DNA from: Niastella sp.
GTDB taxonomy: Bacteria; Bacteroidota; Bacteroidia; Chitinophagales; Chitinophagaceae
Direction: 5' to 3'
Length of the DNA stretch: 64,000 nucleotides
Assembly (NCBI GenBank): GCA_017744515.1
Contig: JAGIBF010000035.1
Location: 1 to 64,000 of the forward strand
Under the pieces are notes generated by a model. The model searched no databases. It had not been told where the DNA came from and worked only from the letters and a program-made list of their open reading frames with translations. Positions 22,667 to 31,697 of the stretch are shown piece after piece (position 1 is the stretch's first letter; each line of letters opens with the position of its first letter). A program made the position numbers and the translations under genes.

Positions 22667-23509
22667 GTGAAGCAACTATTATACATAACGGTTGTCGCCA
22701 TCATAGCAGGTTGCAGCGCTTCTAAGAAAGTGGCAGACAAGTATGAGAGCGAAGGCTATAAACTTGTCTGGGCCGATGAGTTCAATAAAAAAGGAGCTGC
22801 CGACACTACCAACTGGGGATACGAACAAGGCTTTGTGCGCAACGAAGAACACCAGTGGTACCAGCCGGAAAATGCAGTATGCAAAGATGGACAATTGGTC
22901 ATCGAAGCAAAGCGCGAACAAAAGCCCAACCCACGCTACACCGAAGGAAGTAAAGACTGGCGCCGCAACAGGCCCAACATTGAATACACTTCATCCTGCC
23001 TGCTCACCCGCGGCAAACACGATTGGCAATACGGACGCTTTGAAATGCGTGGCCGCATCAGCATCAAAGACGGCATCTGGCCTGCCTGGTGGACACTGGG
23101 CGTCAGCAAGCCCTGGCCCGCCAACGGAGAGATCGACATCATGGAATACTATAATGGTAAGCTGCTTGCCAACATCGCCTGCCTCGCGCCCAACCGCAAG
23201 GCAGAATGGTTCAGCAATACATTTTCCATCGACTCCATCGGTGGCGAAAAATGGGCCAGTCAGTACCACACCTGGCGCATGGACTGGACAGAAGAATACA
23301 TTGCCCTGTACGTTGATGATACCGAACTCAATAAAGTGCCATTGGAAAAATTATACAATAAAGACGATAGCAAATACAACCCCTTCCGCCAGCCGCACTA
23401 CATGCTGCTGAACATGGCCATCGGCGGCCAGAACGGAGGAGACCCTACAAAAACATCTTTTCCCCAGCTGTTTGAAGTAGATTATGTGAGAGTTTACCAG
23501 AAGAAATAA
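22667..23509 (+). CDS. GH16 endo-glucanase/galactanase-type lipoprotein (laminarinase-like)
   Basis: The product is a 280-residue lipoprotein (lipobox IIAGC near residue 16) with a GH16 jelly-roll domain. The catalytic signature is NGEIDIMEYY, giving nucleophile E155, helper D157 and acid/base E160. Family features include WADEFN at the start of the domain, YGRFEMRGRI and VDYVRVYQK at the end. GH16 enzymes are endo-acting on beta-1,3- or beta-1,4-glucans or galactans. The start is GTG at 22667, the first codon before a proper lipoprotein signal. The neighbouring GH2 beta-galactosidase and GH43 make a galactan or arabinogalactan backbone plausible, but a beta-glucan is not excluded. It is the last gene of the operon. 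Confidence 0.9.
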   Translation: MKQLLYITVVAIIAGCSASKKVADKYESEGYKLVWADEFNKKGAADTTNWGYEQGFVRNEEHQWYQPENAVCKDGQLVIEAKREQKPNPRYTEGSKDWRRNRPNIEYTSSCLLTRGKHDWQYGRFEMRGRISIKDGIWPAWWTLGVSKPWPANGEIDIMEYYNGKLLANIACLAPNRKAEWFSNTFSIDSIGGEKWASQYHTWRMDWTEEYIALYVDDTELNKVPLEKLYNKDDSKYNPFRQPHYMLLNMAIGGQNGGDPTKTSFPQLFEVDYVRVYQKK

Positions 23510-23566
23510 ATCAGTATTATTCTGCGAAGCAAGAGACACTAAGCGTATCCATTCGAAGCAAACGAA

Positions 23567-23627
23567 ATTGCCCGGTCCTTCAGGACCGGGGTTAAAAGCA
23601 TAAAAAACACCTGGGCTTTAGCCCAAT
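23567..23627 (+). repeat. Two-hairpin intergenic repeat, copy 1
   Basis: The first stem is CCCGGTCC/GGACCGGG (23571-23590, loop TTCA); 21 bases later a compact stem TGGGCT/AGCCCA follows (23612-23625). Related copies lie at 27224-27285 and 39219-39280. This copy is between the convergent GH16 and AraC genes and may act as their terminator. Confidence 0.8.
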
Positions 23628-23667
23628 CTTTTATCAATAGCTTGCAAAGCAAAAGCCAGGCAACTGT

Positions 23668-24495
23668 CTAACACGCCGAAGATGGCGGATAATACTTCTT
23701 GATCACTTTAGCCATATGACTGGCATCCGTGAAGCCCAACTCCGCAGCAATTTCCTTGGCGCTTTGATCAGAGGTTTCCAACCTGCTCCTGGCTACATGC
23801 ACGCGTGATTTGAGGATGTAATCTTTCAAACTTTCTCCTGTTTTCTTACGAAAAAACTCGCCCACATAAGTAGGCGATAAATGAAATACCGCTGCCAGTG
23901 CTTCCACACGCAACTTCTCATTATCAAACAGGTTGAATTGAATATACTGAAGAATATTGCCCACTTGCTTGTCTTCTGAACCCTGCTCACTTTTGAAGCG
24001 CTGCTCGAAGTTGCGCTGCAGGATGTTCAGCAAAGCAAAAAGATGAGCGCGGATGATAGAATCTGAATGACTGCGCTTATTGATATATTCATCATAGATG
24101 CCCTGGATCAAAGTGATCAGCATCTGTTTGTCGGATTCACTATGGATGAGATCGCCCGGCAAACGGTTATAAGTACTGAGAATATAATGCAGGTGCTGAA
24201 ACCATTCCGAGTAATCCATCAACTGCTGACTATCCTTTCTGAAAAAAAGCGAATTAAAACGGATAAAAATAAAAGTGGTGGCATCAGCTATTTGAAAAGA
24301 GTGACAATCGAGCGGCGGAAGCAGGAAAATATTACCTGGCCTGTAAGCAAGATGATTGTCGTTAATACATTGAATACCTGTACCTGCCTCTATAAACACT
24401 AACTCGAAGAAATTATGCTTGTGTGGGCGCTTGTCCCAGGAAGACAGTGTTTCCTTGCTGATAAAAAAAGGTTGAGCCGACTGCTCTATATGCAT
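23668..24495 (-). CDS. AraC-family transcriptional regulator with cupin sensor domain
   Basis: This is a 275-residue regulator. The N-terminal half is a cupin-type sensory barrel (HKHNFFELVFIEAGTGIQCIN, FLLPPLDCHSFQI) and residues about 175-270 form two AraC helix-turn-helix motifs (LRVEALAAVFHLSPTYVGEFFRKK and AKEIAAELGFTDASHMAKVIKK). Such proteins usually bind a sugar or other small molecule and activate nearby genes. It is convergent with the PUL enzymes and has no obvious target beside it; upstream is a repeat-filled gap. Ligand unknown. Confidence 0.9.
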   Translation of the reverse strand: MHIEQSAQPFFISKETLSSWDKRPHKHNFFELVFIEAGTGIQCINDNHLAYRPGNIFLLPPLDCHSFQIADATTFIFIRFNSLFFRKDSQQLMDYSEWFQHLHYILSTYNRLPGDLIHSESDKQMLITLIQGIYDEYINKRSHSDSIIRAHLFALLNILQRNFEQRFKSEQGSEDKQVGNILQYIQFNLFDNEKLRVEALAAVFHLSPTYVGEFFRKKTGESLKDYILKSRVHVARSRLETSDQSAKEIAAELGFTDASHMAKVIKKYYPPSSAC

Positions 24496-24540
24496 ACACT
24501 CATTTTTACAAAAATAACCATTGACGCGTTATAGTAAACT

Positions 24541-24685
24541 GTCACCCCGCACTGCTGTCACCTTGAATCGCTGTCACCCTGAATTGCTCTCACCCCGCAC
24601 TGCTGTCACCCTGAATTGCTGTCACCCTGAGCTTGTCGAAGGGTTGTCGAAGGGTTGTCGAAGGCTTGTCGAAGGGCTGTCGAAG
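24541..24685. repeat. Compound tandem repeat array, 16-base and about 10-base units
   Basis: Five degenerate 16-base units of the form GTCACCCTGAATTGCT run from 24541 to about 24620. The dispersed core CCCTGAGCTTGTCGAAGGG follows, then four more copies of TGTCGAAGG(G). The same 16-base unit plus core occurs at 46880-46955. A 70-codon open frame here is a by-product of the repeats. Confidence 0.85.
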
Positions 24686-24730
24686 GGACGAAGGGTGGGT
24701 CGCCCTCCAGGGGCGGCTCACCCTTCGTCC
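24686..24730. repeat. Long hairpin: 20-bp inverted repeat with 5-base loop
   Basis: Bases 24686-24705 pair with 24711-24730 along all 20 positions (two G-T pairs), with loop TCCAG. It directly abuts the tandem array and is followed by a second, 6-bp hairpin at 24730-24746 (CTGACA/TGTCAG then CTTTT). No gene lies inside. Confidence 0.8.
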
Positions 24731-24875
24731 TGACAGATATTGTCAGCTTTTCGGTAGCATAGCAAAAGGTTTTGTGCCCCTTTAGAGCTTGTCCCGCTTG
24801 ACGGGAGGCTACAGCTTTGTAGAAAAACGTATTAAAAGGTTTTGTGTGCCATAGGTACACCACCGCCGTTTTCTC
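24731..24875. other. Remaining gene-free stretch before the oxidoreductase
   Basis: Together with the array and hairpin this completes a 380-base gap without a supported gene. Visible elements are the direct repeat AAAAGGTTTTGTG at about 24766 and 24835, and a small stem around TCCCGCTTGACGGGA. No promoter could be assigned with confidence. Confidence 0.5.
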
Positions 24876-25817
24876 TTAGGCAATTGTCAATACAATCTTC
24901 CCCCGTGTGCTGCCGGTTTCCTGTTGCTGATGCGCAATAGCCATCTGCGAAAAATCATAATGATTGACATAAGGCCTGAGAATGCCTTTATCCAGCCAGC
25001 CAGCCAGCGTTTCCATATCCCGGCCATTCGATTGAACGAGATAAAAGAATGCCTCCACGCCGGCAGCCTGCGCTTTAGCCGCAACTTCGGCAGGAACAGC
25101 AGAAGGAATACTGATTATTTTGCCGCCGGGCTTGACCACCGCGATAGAACGCCCGATAAGTTCACCACCTACAGCATCGAATACAAGATCAACATCCTTT
25201 ACCACCTCTTCAAACCGTTGATTGCGGTAATCGATATGCTCATCCGCACCGAGTGAGAGCACAAAATCCTTGTTGGCGGCAGAAGAAGTACCAATTACAT
25301 AAGCACCGAGATGCCTGGCCATCTGCACTACAAAATGACCAACACCACCCGCTGCCGCATGCACCAATACCCGCTGGCCAGGCTGCAGGTTCGCTTTGTC
25401 TCTCAACACTTGCAAGGCTGTCAGCGGAGCCAGCGTAGCGGCAGCAGCTTGTTGATGCGTGATGGACGCAGGCTTTTTGGCAAGGTGTGCAGCGGGAGCT
25501 GCTATGTATTCGGCATAAGCCTTGCCATGCCCCGGAAAATTCACCATGCCAAACACTTCATCACCCTCCTTGAAATGGGCGACAGCCGCACCTGTAGTAA
25601 CTACCACCCCCGAAATATCCCACCCCAGGATGATCGGCATTTGATCTTTGAGACGGCCTGCCATCCCTTTGCCAGCCCTTGTCTTTACATCCACAGGGTT
25701 GATGCTGATGGCGTGCACCTTTACCAATACTTCATCATCTTTTATAACAGGCTGGGGGAGTTCTGTAAAAATTAATTTATCCGTTGCACCAAATTCATTG
25801 ATTATAATAGCCTTCAT
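24876..25817 (-). CDS. NADPH-dependent MDR-family oxidoreductase (quinone reductase-like)
   Basis: This 313-residue medium-chain dehydrogenase/reductase has the GroES-like N-terminal domain (INPVDVKTRAGKG, LGWDISGVV) and a Rossmann domain with VHAAAGGVGHFVVQMARHLGA. It lacks the zinc ligands of true alcohol dehydrogenases, so a zinc-independent quinone or enone reductase is expected. The start ATG at 25817 opens directly with the family's MKAIIINEFG. No operon partner; the gene stands alone with repeats downstream. Confidence 0.88.
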   Translation of the reverse strand: MKAIIINEFGATDKLIFTELPQPVIKDDEVLVKVHAISINPVDVKTRAGKGMAGRLKDQMPIILGWDISGVVVTTGAAVAHFKEGDEVFGMVNFPGHGKAYAEYIAAPAAHLAKKPASITHQQAAAATLAPLTALQVLRDKANLQPGQRVLVHAAAGGVGHFVVQMARHLGAYVIGTSSAANKDFVLSLGADEHIDYRNQRFEEVVKDVDLVFDAVGGELIGRSIAVVKPGGKIISIPSAVPAEVAAKAQAAGVEAFFYLVQSNGRDMETLAGWLDKGILRPYVNHYDFSQMAIAHQQQETGSTRGKIVLTIA

Positions 25818-25987
25818 TGCCTTTGCTTTTTAGGTTGATTACGATAGCAAAGGTCGCATATAAACAATCAGTCAGACAGTAAAAAACAAGGTCATCACGG
25901 TAAAAAACGAGGAGCTTGTTGTCAAAATAGGAGAACAACTATATAGTCAGCCGCTCAAAACGGCCAGACTGAGTACACACTACAAAG

Positions 25988-27145
25988 CTATTTTGTTCCA
26001 GCTTGTCCGCCAAAGATCTCCGCCAGCTTCTCCTGCAGCACTTTTCCCCGCAGGTCACGCGCAATGATCTTGCCGGAAGGGTCAACAAGAAAGTTGGCAG
26101 GAATGCCCCGAACACCATACAATTTTGCGGCAGCATTATCCCAACCCTTCAGGTCACTTACCTGTGCCCAATGCAGTTGATCCTTCTCGATCGCTTGCAG
26201 CCAGGCCGCCCGTTGACCACCTGCATCCAGCGACACACCCAGCACGTTGAAGCCCTTATCCTTGTATTGCTGATAAGCAGCCACCAGGTTGGGATTTTCT
26301 TCCCGGCAGGGGCCACACCAACTGGCCCAGAAATCGATGAGCACATATTTCGACCGGAAGTCAGACAACTTGATCCTCTTTCCATCCGGAGCAGCTTGCT
26401 CAAAATCGGGAGCCGGCTTGCCGATCTGTGTAACTTCAGGAGCTGCCAGTTGTGTTATGATATCTTTACCGAGAGATGTTTGCTTCAATGCAGGAGATAA
26501 TAATGCATACACCCTTTTTGCTTCTGCGTTCACAGCTGGCTGAGACGCGGTGTGCGACAAGCTAATGAGGCTGAGATAAGAGTCGGGGTGCTTTTGAGCA
26601 AAAGCAAGGTGTATTTTGAAAGACTCATTGAATAAAGTCTGCTCTCTGGTAATAAAGCTGTCCCGAACAGCTTGATCCTTCTGTTGCGCTTCAGACAAAG
26701 CACTGAATTCTTTATTCAACGCAGCCAATTGATCATCGTTGCCCTTGAGCATGCCCCTCAGCTCCTGGTGCTGCACATGTATCGGTGAACCCTTTACCTG
26801 AACATTTTTTAAGGAGTCTTTCGCGGCAAGCTGAACAGCAGTGGGCTCCAGATACCAGCGGAAATAATCCATATGCTCTCCACGGGCAAGTTTATCTACA
26901 TAAGGATTCTTGTGAAGGAACAGGCCGGAGTACACAGGATAATCCAACTTGCCTTTAAACACAAAACGTCCGCCGGTCTGCACCAACGCCGAATCGGTGA
27001 TCTGCTGATCTTCCACCTGGTACACAAGAAATACCTTGTCGCCATTCTTCAGGGCATCTACTTTTCCGGTAATGGTAAAACCATCTTGAGCTGGCAGAGA
27101 TAATACAGTATGTAACAATAGCAAGGATAACAACAAACGAGTCAT
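25988..27145 (-). CDS. TlpA/ResA-like thiol-disulfide oxidoreductase with N-terminal DUF4369 domain
   Basis: This 385-residue exported protein has a signal peptide (to about residue 20), a DUF4369-type beta domain (FTITGKVDALKNGDKVFLVY), a helical linker, and a thioredoxin fold from about 245 with the active site WASWCGPCREE and cis-proline in GVRGIPANFLVD. Members of the family reduce or oxidise protein thiols in the periplasm; DUF4369 is a frequent partner in Bacteroidota with unknown role. It is followed on the same strand by unrelated genes and preceded by intergenic repeat copy 2. Confidence 0.92.
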   Translation of the reverse strand: MTRLLLSLLLLHTVLSLPAQDGFTITGKVDALKNGDKVFLVYQVEDQQITDSALVQTGGRFVFKGKLDYPVYSGLFLHKNPYVDKLARGEHMDYFRWYLEPTAVQLAAKDSLKNVQVKGSPIHVQHQELRGMLKGNDDQLAALNKEFSALSEAQQKDQAVRDSFITREQTLFNESFKIHLAFAQKHPDSYLSLISLSHTASQPAVNAEAKRVYALLSPALKQTSLGKDIITQLAAPEVTQIGKPAPDFEQAAPDGKRIKLSDFRSKYVLIDFWASWCGPCREENPNLVAAYQQYKDKGFNVLGVSLDAGGQRAAWLQAIEKDQLHWAQVSDLKGWDNAAAKLYGVRGIPANFLVDPSGKIIARDLRGKVLQEKLAEIFGGQAGTK

Positions 27146-27223
27146 ATAACAGGCAATTTTAATAGGCTTCGAATAATGAGATTAAAATTACCGAAACTCT
27201 CTCACTTTGCTGCCGCGTATTGA

Positions 27224-27285
27224 ATTGCCTGGTCCTTTAGGGCCGGGATACAAGAAACGCTGCTCATTATCGGGCTTTAGCCCAA
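27224..27285 (+). repeat. Two-hairpin intergenic repeat, copy 2
   Basis: Stem CCTGGTCC/GGGCCGGG (27228-27247, loop TTTA; base changes are covered by G-T pairs), then GGGCTTTAGCCC (27272-27283). The pairing is kept although the sequence differs from copies 1 and 3, which argues for selection on structure or recent movement. Confidence 0.75.
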
Positions 27286-27293
27286 TACTTCAA

Positions 27294-27794
27294 TTACTTA
27301 AACGTATCAAAAACAACTTTAGAGTATACATCATAAGTTTGTTTATCCGCTTTCGGATATTCCAGCAAGGCAAAACAAAACGCATCCTCCTTGATGATCA
27401 TCTTATGATAAAATATTTTGCTGCCTTTAGTTCCGGAGAGAACATAAAAATTAGTTCCTTTCTTCTTATAGGAGATCACAGTAGATGCGCTGGCCTTCTC
27501 CAGTTTGGTCACATCTTGTGCAAACTGTTGTTGCAAGGTCATCGGATCACCATTCGCATCCTGGTTCAGCCGTCCAAAAACAGTTAAGATCACCTCGCCG
27601 CGTTTATTCGTGAACCTCCGTCCATCCCCATTCTGCGCTTCTTCCTGGGGCGTCAGCACAGCAGCTGGATAGTTGATACAGTAACCAAACCGGGCATTAC
27701 AATATTGGTCAGCAGCAATAAAAGTTGGTTTTGGATTGACATTCAACTGCAAGAGGCCTGACAACGTCAACAGCGATATATACAAAATATTCAT
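27294..27794 (-). CDS. Exported protein of unknown function
   Basis: The product has 166 residues, starting at the ATG 27794 (a TTG two codons earlier is less likely). A short signal peptide is followed by a compact domain with two cysteines close together (YCNARFGYCINYP), then NKRGEVILTVFG and a C-terminal strand-rich part ending YDVYSKVVFDTFK. It resembles small secreted proteins of Bacteroidota that begin with a 'CNxRFxYCIxYP' segment, but I do not recognise a named family or function. It lies 33 bases from the NmrA-like gene on the same strand, which could be transcribed with it. Confidence 0.7.
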   Translation of the reverse strand: MNILYISLLTLSGLLQLNVNPKPTFIAADQYCNARFGYCINYPAAVLTPQEEAQNGDGRRFTNKRGEVILTVFGRLNQDANGDPMTLQQQFAQDVTKLEKASASTVISYKKKGTNFYVLSGTKGSKIFYHKMIIKEDAFCFALLEYPKADKQTYDVYSKVVFDTFK

Positions 27795-27827
27795 GCCCAA
27801 ATATAACCGGTTCTGGGATAAAAGAAC

Positions 27828-28703
27828 CTAAGCCGGTTGCCCCTGTTGTTGATCGATCATCTCCCGTACATATTCTTCTATAGTCGTCACTCCCCGTATA
27901 GGGTTCTTTGCTACTTCAAAATCTGCTCCTATCACAATCCTTGTCATAGCTGCCATAGAAGCCGCGGCCTTGGGAGAGAACCCGGCTTGCTGCATGGCAG
28001 ACTCCCATTGATCAGGTGGGATCGGGACTACTTCAATAGTTTTTCCCAATGCTTTACCAAACGCAGCAGCTACATCGCCGGGAGAATATAACTGTGGGCC
28101 TTCCACATAATGAAGACCAATATCAGAAGTGGGAGCCATCAGCAATCGGGCAGCCACCTTGCCAATGTCTTGAGGAGCTACCATCCCAAGCCGATGATCG
28201 GGAGGAAAAAAACTATACAATTTTCCTTCTTTTACAACACTATCATAAGCACTGTCCCAATTGCTCATATAATACCCTGCACGGATGATGCTCACAGGAA
28301 TGTCCAGCTTATGCAAACCTTGCTCCATATCGTATAGCACGCCGAGGTCACCAATGCCGATACCTGGCTGCGCGCCATAAGTCGATTCGGCTACTACTTT
28401 TTCAATGCCGGAACCTTCAAGCGCCTGGAAGATCGCGGCAATGCTGGCCATTTCCTCCTGCACAGTATCGGAATTGGGTGGGGCAGGAGGATTCAGCAAA
28501 AACAGCCGGCTGCCTTTTTGCAATACCTTCCGGAAAGCATTCTTTTGATGAATGTCAACAACGGCGACCCTTGCACCGCGCTTTTCCCATTCCGCAGCTT
28601 TCTCCGTACTTCGGGTCACCACGATAACTTCCTTGCCTTCCTGTAGTAATGATTTGGCCACTGCCGACCCCACATGACCCGTTGCGCCTAAAATGATGTA
28701 CAT
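27828..28703 (-). CDS. NmrA-like NAD(P)-binding protein (atypical SDR)
   Basis: This 291-residue protein begins with the Rossmann motif ILGATGHVGSAVAKSLL, followed by VVTRSTEKAAEW, the layout of NmrA/QOR2-like atypical short-chain dehydrogenases. The catalytic YxxxK of classical SDRs is not evident, so a redox-sensing or quinone-reducing role is more likely than alcohol oxidation. The C-terminal part (YSPGDVAAAFGKALGKTIEVVPIP) is typical of the family. Confidence 0.88.
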   Translation of the reverse strand: MYIILGATGHVGSAVAKSLLQEGKEVIVVTRSTEKAAEWEKRGARVAVVDIHQKNAFRKVLQKGSRLFLLNPPAPPNSDTVQEEMASIAAIFQALEGSGIEKVVAESTYGAQPGIGIGDLGVLYDMEQGLHKLDIPVSIIRAGYYMSNWDSAYDSVVKEGKLYSFFPPDHRLGMVAPQDIGKVAARLLMAPTSDIGLHYVEGPQLYSPGDVAAAFGKALGKTIEVVPIPPDQWESAMQQAGFSPKAAASMAAMTRIVIGADFEVAKNPIRGVTTIEEYVREMIDQQQGQPA

Positions 28704-29122
28704 AACATTATAGAATTACCTCCTTCCACACTTAAATTTGATGCCATGCCTTTCTTTTGAAATGATTAAACAATTAGCCAGGTCTGCCGAAAACGGCAGT
28801 CAATTCGGGTATTTCGGACACTTCGGAAAATAAGACCAAAAATGAAAATCCGCATTCAATTTAACAGCCTTTATTATTTATGTTTGATATACGCTCACAT
28901 AACGGCATTTAATAAGAGAGTATATTGGATTTGTAATGTGAGACTTGACAGACCAGCAAATGAAATGGACCAACCAATGATCGAATAGAGGCCGTATAAA
29001 GCGGGGTTACTCCGTAGATGCTCCCGGGATACTCCTGAGATACTCCCGGGATAGAGCGGATAAATAGCGTACTTGATAAAAAGTGCAGTTTTCACCAAAA
29101 ACAGCAGGGCAGCTGGCGCCCA
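28704..29122. other. 419-base gap with a short tandem repeat
   Basis: No supported gene. A 67-codon minus-strand frame at 28895-29098 overlaps the repeat and has no family features. At 29017-29049 three 11-base units of the type GATACTCCCGG lie head to tail. Upstream signals of the minus-strand NmrA-like gene must lie near 28704-28760, but I cannot identify a promoter match. Confidence 0.5.
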
Positions 29123-29515
29123 TTACCCTATAGGTGTGCACAGCTCAACGAGAAAACCATTGAGGTCACGCACATAAGCCACCGTTTGGCCCCAGGGTTT
29201 CACCGCAGGACGGCTAACCTCGGTAGCGCCCGCCTTCAAAGCAGTTTGAAATGCAGCATCCACGTCGGTGGTTGTAAAAGCTACTTCCATGCCCAACGGT
29301 TGCTGCTTGCTGCTACCGGCAATGAATCCGCCGGGGATCTCATGCGATATCAACTCGATCGTGGCAAAAGCGAGTGAAGTACCACCGGTATCCAGTTGGC
29401 CAAACTCCGCAGTATCTGCAATAAAAGCACGCTTGAGCCCAAAAGCGTTTTCGTAGAACTCGATCGTCTTGACAACATCTTGCACGTAGAGAATAGTATA
29501 GCCAAATTGGAGCAT
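29123..29515 (-). CDS. VOC-family protein (glyoxalase/bleomycin-resistance fold)
   Basis: The product has 130 residues. The ATG at 29515 gives the family start MLQFGYTILYVQDVVKTIEFYENAFG; the frame opens 12 codons earlier without sense. Two beta-alpha-beta-beta-beta modules are visible, with EVAFTTTDVDAAFQTALKAGA in the second and the end VRDLNGFLVELCTPI. Metal-dependent isomerase or dioxygenase-like activity is typical of the fold, but the substrate is unknown. Confidence 0.88.
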   Translation of the reverse strand: MLQFGYTILYVQDVVKTIEFYENAFGLKRAFIADTAEFGQLDTGGTSLAFATIELISHEIPGGFIAGSSKQQPLGMEVAFTTTDVDAAFQTALKAGATEVSRPAVKPWGQTVAYVRDLNGFLVELCTPIG

Positions 29516-29577
29516 AAAGACAGTATTTGAAGAAGGCTCAAAGTAGAACAATTCCGCGAAAAAAGTCTAACAAAACA

Positions 29578-30423
29578 TTAGTCTTCCGTTGCCTTCCTGA
29601 GTTCCTGGAAAACTTTTTTACGATACAGCTTCCGAAGCTTCCTTTGCAGTTTCCAATCACTCAAATCCGCATTAACATTCATACCGGTGAAGTAAACCCG
29701 CGTTTTTCCCTCCTTCATAGTGCGCATGGTAAAGTCGAGATTCCGCAAAGTGTCCCCATCGAGAACGAGCTGATTGATCCTGTATAACTTTAGATTGGGA
29801 TCAGTGGTCTCCTTATCGTAATAGGGATGAATTAGAAAAGGTTTGATGCTGTCAAAAGCCAGCTGATCATCCTGCAGCTTTTGAACGATCTCATCCTGGC
29901 TGTAACGCAAAGTGACATAACAGTTGTAACACGTCAGGTTGCTATCGGTCCTTACATAACGATAATACCGGGGAGGCTGGGTTGCCATAAAGCCAACCAT
30001 CAACGGGATCAATACAAACACCGGATGAACCCGGCTGATCGTGATAGCCTTCAGCCGGTCGATATGCCGCATGATATAAAATGGTATGGGCAGCAACAAC
30101 AGTACGAATAGGTCGGAATAATCGACCACCCGCGTAATTTGAATAGGAGTTACCTGATTATAAACCTCGATCAGCCCGCTCGAAAAAGGCGACTTCCAGA
30201 AGATGAAAAATACAGCACTGATCCAAATGGAATGATAACGAATAGCAGGAAACAGGTAAGCCAGTAATAGTGGTAATAAAATGATGCCTGCTGCATCCGA
30301 TAATTTACCGGTCAGCCAATTGGAAAATTCCCATTTGAATAGGTGATCATTCAACAACAATAAAGCCAGGCAGGCAAGAACGATATAGTTAAGTAGCAAG
30401 TACTTGTTACGGTGAGTAGTCAT
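29578..30423 (-). CDS. Integral membrane protein of unknown function
   Basis: This 281-residue protein has four or five hydrophobic segments in the first 150 residues (LLLNYIVLACLALLLLN, IILLPLLLAYLFPAI, IWISAVFFIFW, LFVLLLLPIPFYIM, VFVLIPLMVGFMA). They are followed by a soluble C-terminal domain of about 125 residues with a CYNC pair and a basic helix near the end. No family is recognised. Confidence 0.7.
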   Translation of the reverse strand: MTTHRNKYLLLNYIVLACLALLLLNDHLFKWEFSNWLTGKLSDAAGIILLPLLLAYLFPAIRYHSIWISAVFFIFWKSPFSSGLIEVYNQVTPIQITRVVDYSDLFVLLLLPIPFYIMRHIDRLKAITISRVHPVFVLIPLMVGFMATQPPRYYRYVRTDSNLTCYNCYVTLRYSQDEIVQKLQDDQLAFDSIKPFLIHPYYDKETTDPNLKLYRINQLVLDGDTLRNLDFTMRTMKEGKTRVYFTGMNVNADLSDWKLQRKLRKLYRKKVFQELRKATED

Positions 30424-30509
30424 GGCAGTAGAAGGGATTTGATACTAAAAATACCCGTTTAAATGACAACTACTCCACCCGGTAGAAATTTAACTTTCCT
30501 GCAACCAAA

Positions 30510-31697
30510 CTATGCCTGCCTTGTCCGAAGATCACCCAGCACAAGCACAACAGTGATCACGCCGATCACAAAAAAACTCACCACAAGCGGGAAGACACTA
30601 CGCACCAGGAAGTGACTGATCAGTGAGCCCAGTGAAGCCCCGATAAAAAAGAATGCAGTACCATATACAGAAGCTGCTACGCCTGCCATCTGTCCCATCG
30701 GTTCCAATGCAAGTGCACTGCTGTTGGGTTCTATCGCCAGGTTGATGGCCATCAGGAAAGCCACCGCTACAAAAAAGAACAACATATTCGGAGGATCGCC
30801 GAAAGAGAAAGTATAGACCAGCAAAACACTGCTGATCACTGTGTAAATGATGAGCAGCCATTTAAGGGTAACACGCGCACCATACTTTGCAGAAAGACGC
30901 GAGTTGGTAAAAGACGCAAGCGACATGAGCAGCCCGATACCGGCAAAGATCCAGGCAAACAATTCCGGTCGGCCATAGATCTCACCCACGATATGCTCCG
31001 AGCTGGCCACGTATGAACTGAGTGCTGTAAAAAGAACAGTGGTGATACAGGTATACCGCATGAATACCCGGTTGCCGATCACCTTCCTGATCGATTGGCC
31101 GACGCTGGCCCAGTTGAGCGGCGTCCGCTGATCGCGCGGAAGCGATTCCTCCAACCGCAGCGACCAAATAAAGACGATCACTGCAAATAGGGGAGGAGTA
31201 AGGAACACCCCTTGCCAGGAAGAAGCCGAGAGGATAGCCATACCGAGGAAAGGAGCCAGTACAGGCGTAAACAAAAAGATAGTAAGGATCAGCGACATGA
31301 TCCTTGCCATCTCATCACCCACAAAGCGATCCCGCACACCGGCAATGGTCGACATAAAAACAGCCGACGCACCCATGCCGGCCACAAAGCGTGCAGCAAA
31401 TAAAAAGGGCAGACTGGGAGCAAAAGCTGCTGCCAGTCCCCCGGCTATATAAAGCGGAAAGCCCACTCGTAGAATGGGCAGTCTTCCATAGCGGTCCGAT
31501 AAAAGACCAAAAATAAGTTGAGCCACCTGCCCCATGAAAAAGAACCCGATCACCTGCGCGGTTGCCGTCGATGCTGCCGGCAAGCCAAAGTGAACCCGCA
31601 ATTCACCAAAGGCTGGCAACATAATATCGATACCCAACGCCGTCAGCATCATGGTACACGCCGACAAAGCAATAAATTCACCCGGTTTCATTTTCAT
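30510..31697 (-). CDS. MFS multidrug efflux transporter, Bcr/CflA type
   Basis: This 395-residue protein has twelve predicted membrane segments. Motif A of the major facilitator superfamily is visible as GLLSDRYGRLPILRVG, preceded by QVIGFFFMGQVAQL, and ALGIDIMLPAFGEL in the first helix is typical of Bcr/CflA drug:H+ antiporters. The ATG at 31697 is preferred over a TTG three codons upstream. Bcr/CflA proteins export drugs such as bicyclomycin and sulfonamides, or amino acids. The gene is divergent from the 7-TM/kinase pair. Confidence 0.92.
   Translation of the reverse strand: MKMKPGEFIALSACTMMLTALGIDIMLPAFGELRVHFGLPAASTATAQVIGFFFMGQVAQLIFGLLSDRYGRLPILRVGFPLYIAGGLAAAFAPSLPFLFAARFVAGMGASAVFMSTIAGVRDRFVGDEMARIMSLILTIFLFTPVLAPFLGMAILSASSWQGVFLTPPLFAVIVFIWSLRLEESLPRDQRTPLNWASVGQSIRKVIGNRVFMRYTCITTVLFTALSSYVASSEHIVGEIYGRPELFAWIFAGIGLLMSLASFTNSRLSAKYGARVTLKWLLIIYTVISSVLLVYTFSFGDPPNMLFFFVAVAFLMAINLAIEPNSSALALEPMGQMAGVAASVYGTAFFFIGASLGSLISHFLVRSVFPLVVSFFVIGVITVVLVLGDLRTRQA

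Noticed and set aside
24541-24690. Possible CRISPR array
   Set aside because: The units are directly adjacent without unique spacers, and no cas gene is present in the window.
24521-24733. 70-codon frame over the tandem array
   Set aside because: It is made of the repeats themselves and has no start context or family likeness.
28895-29098. 67-codon minus-strand frame in the gap before the VOC gene
   Set aside because: Low-complexity, overlaps the 11-base tandem repeat, and no homologous motif can be seen.
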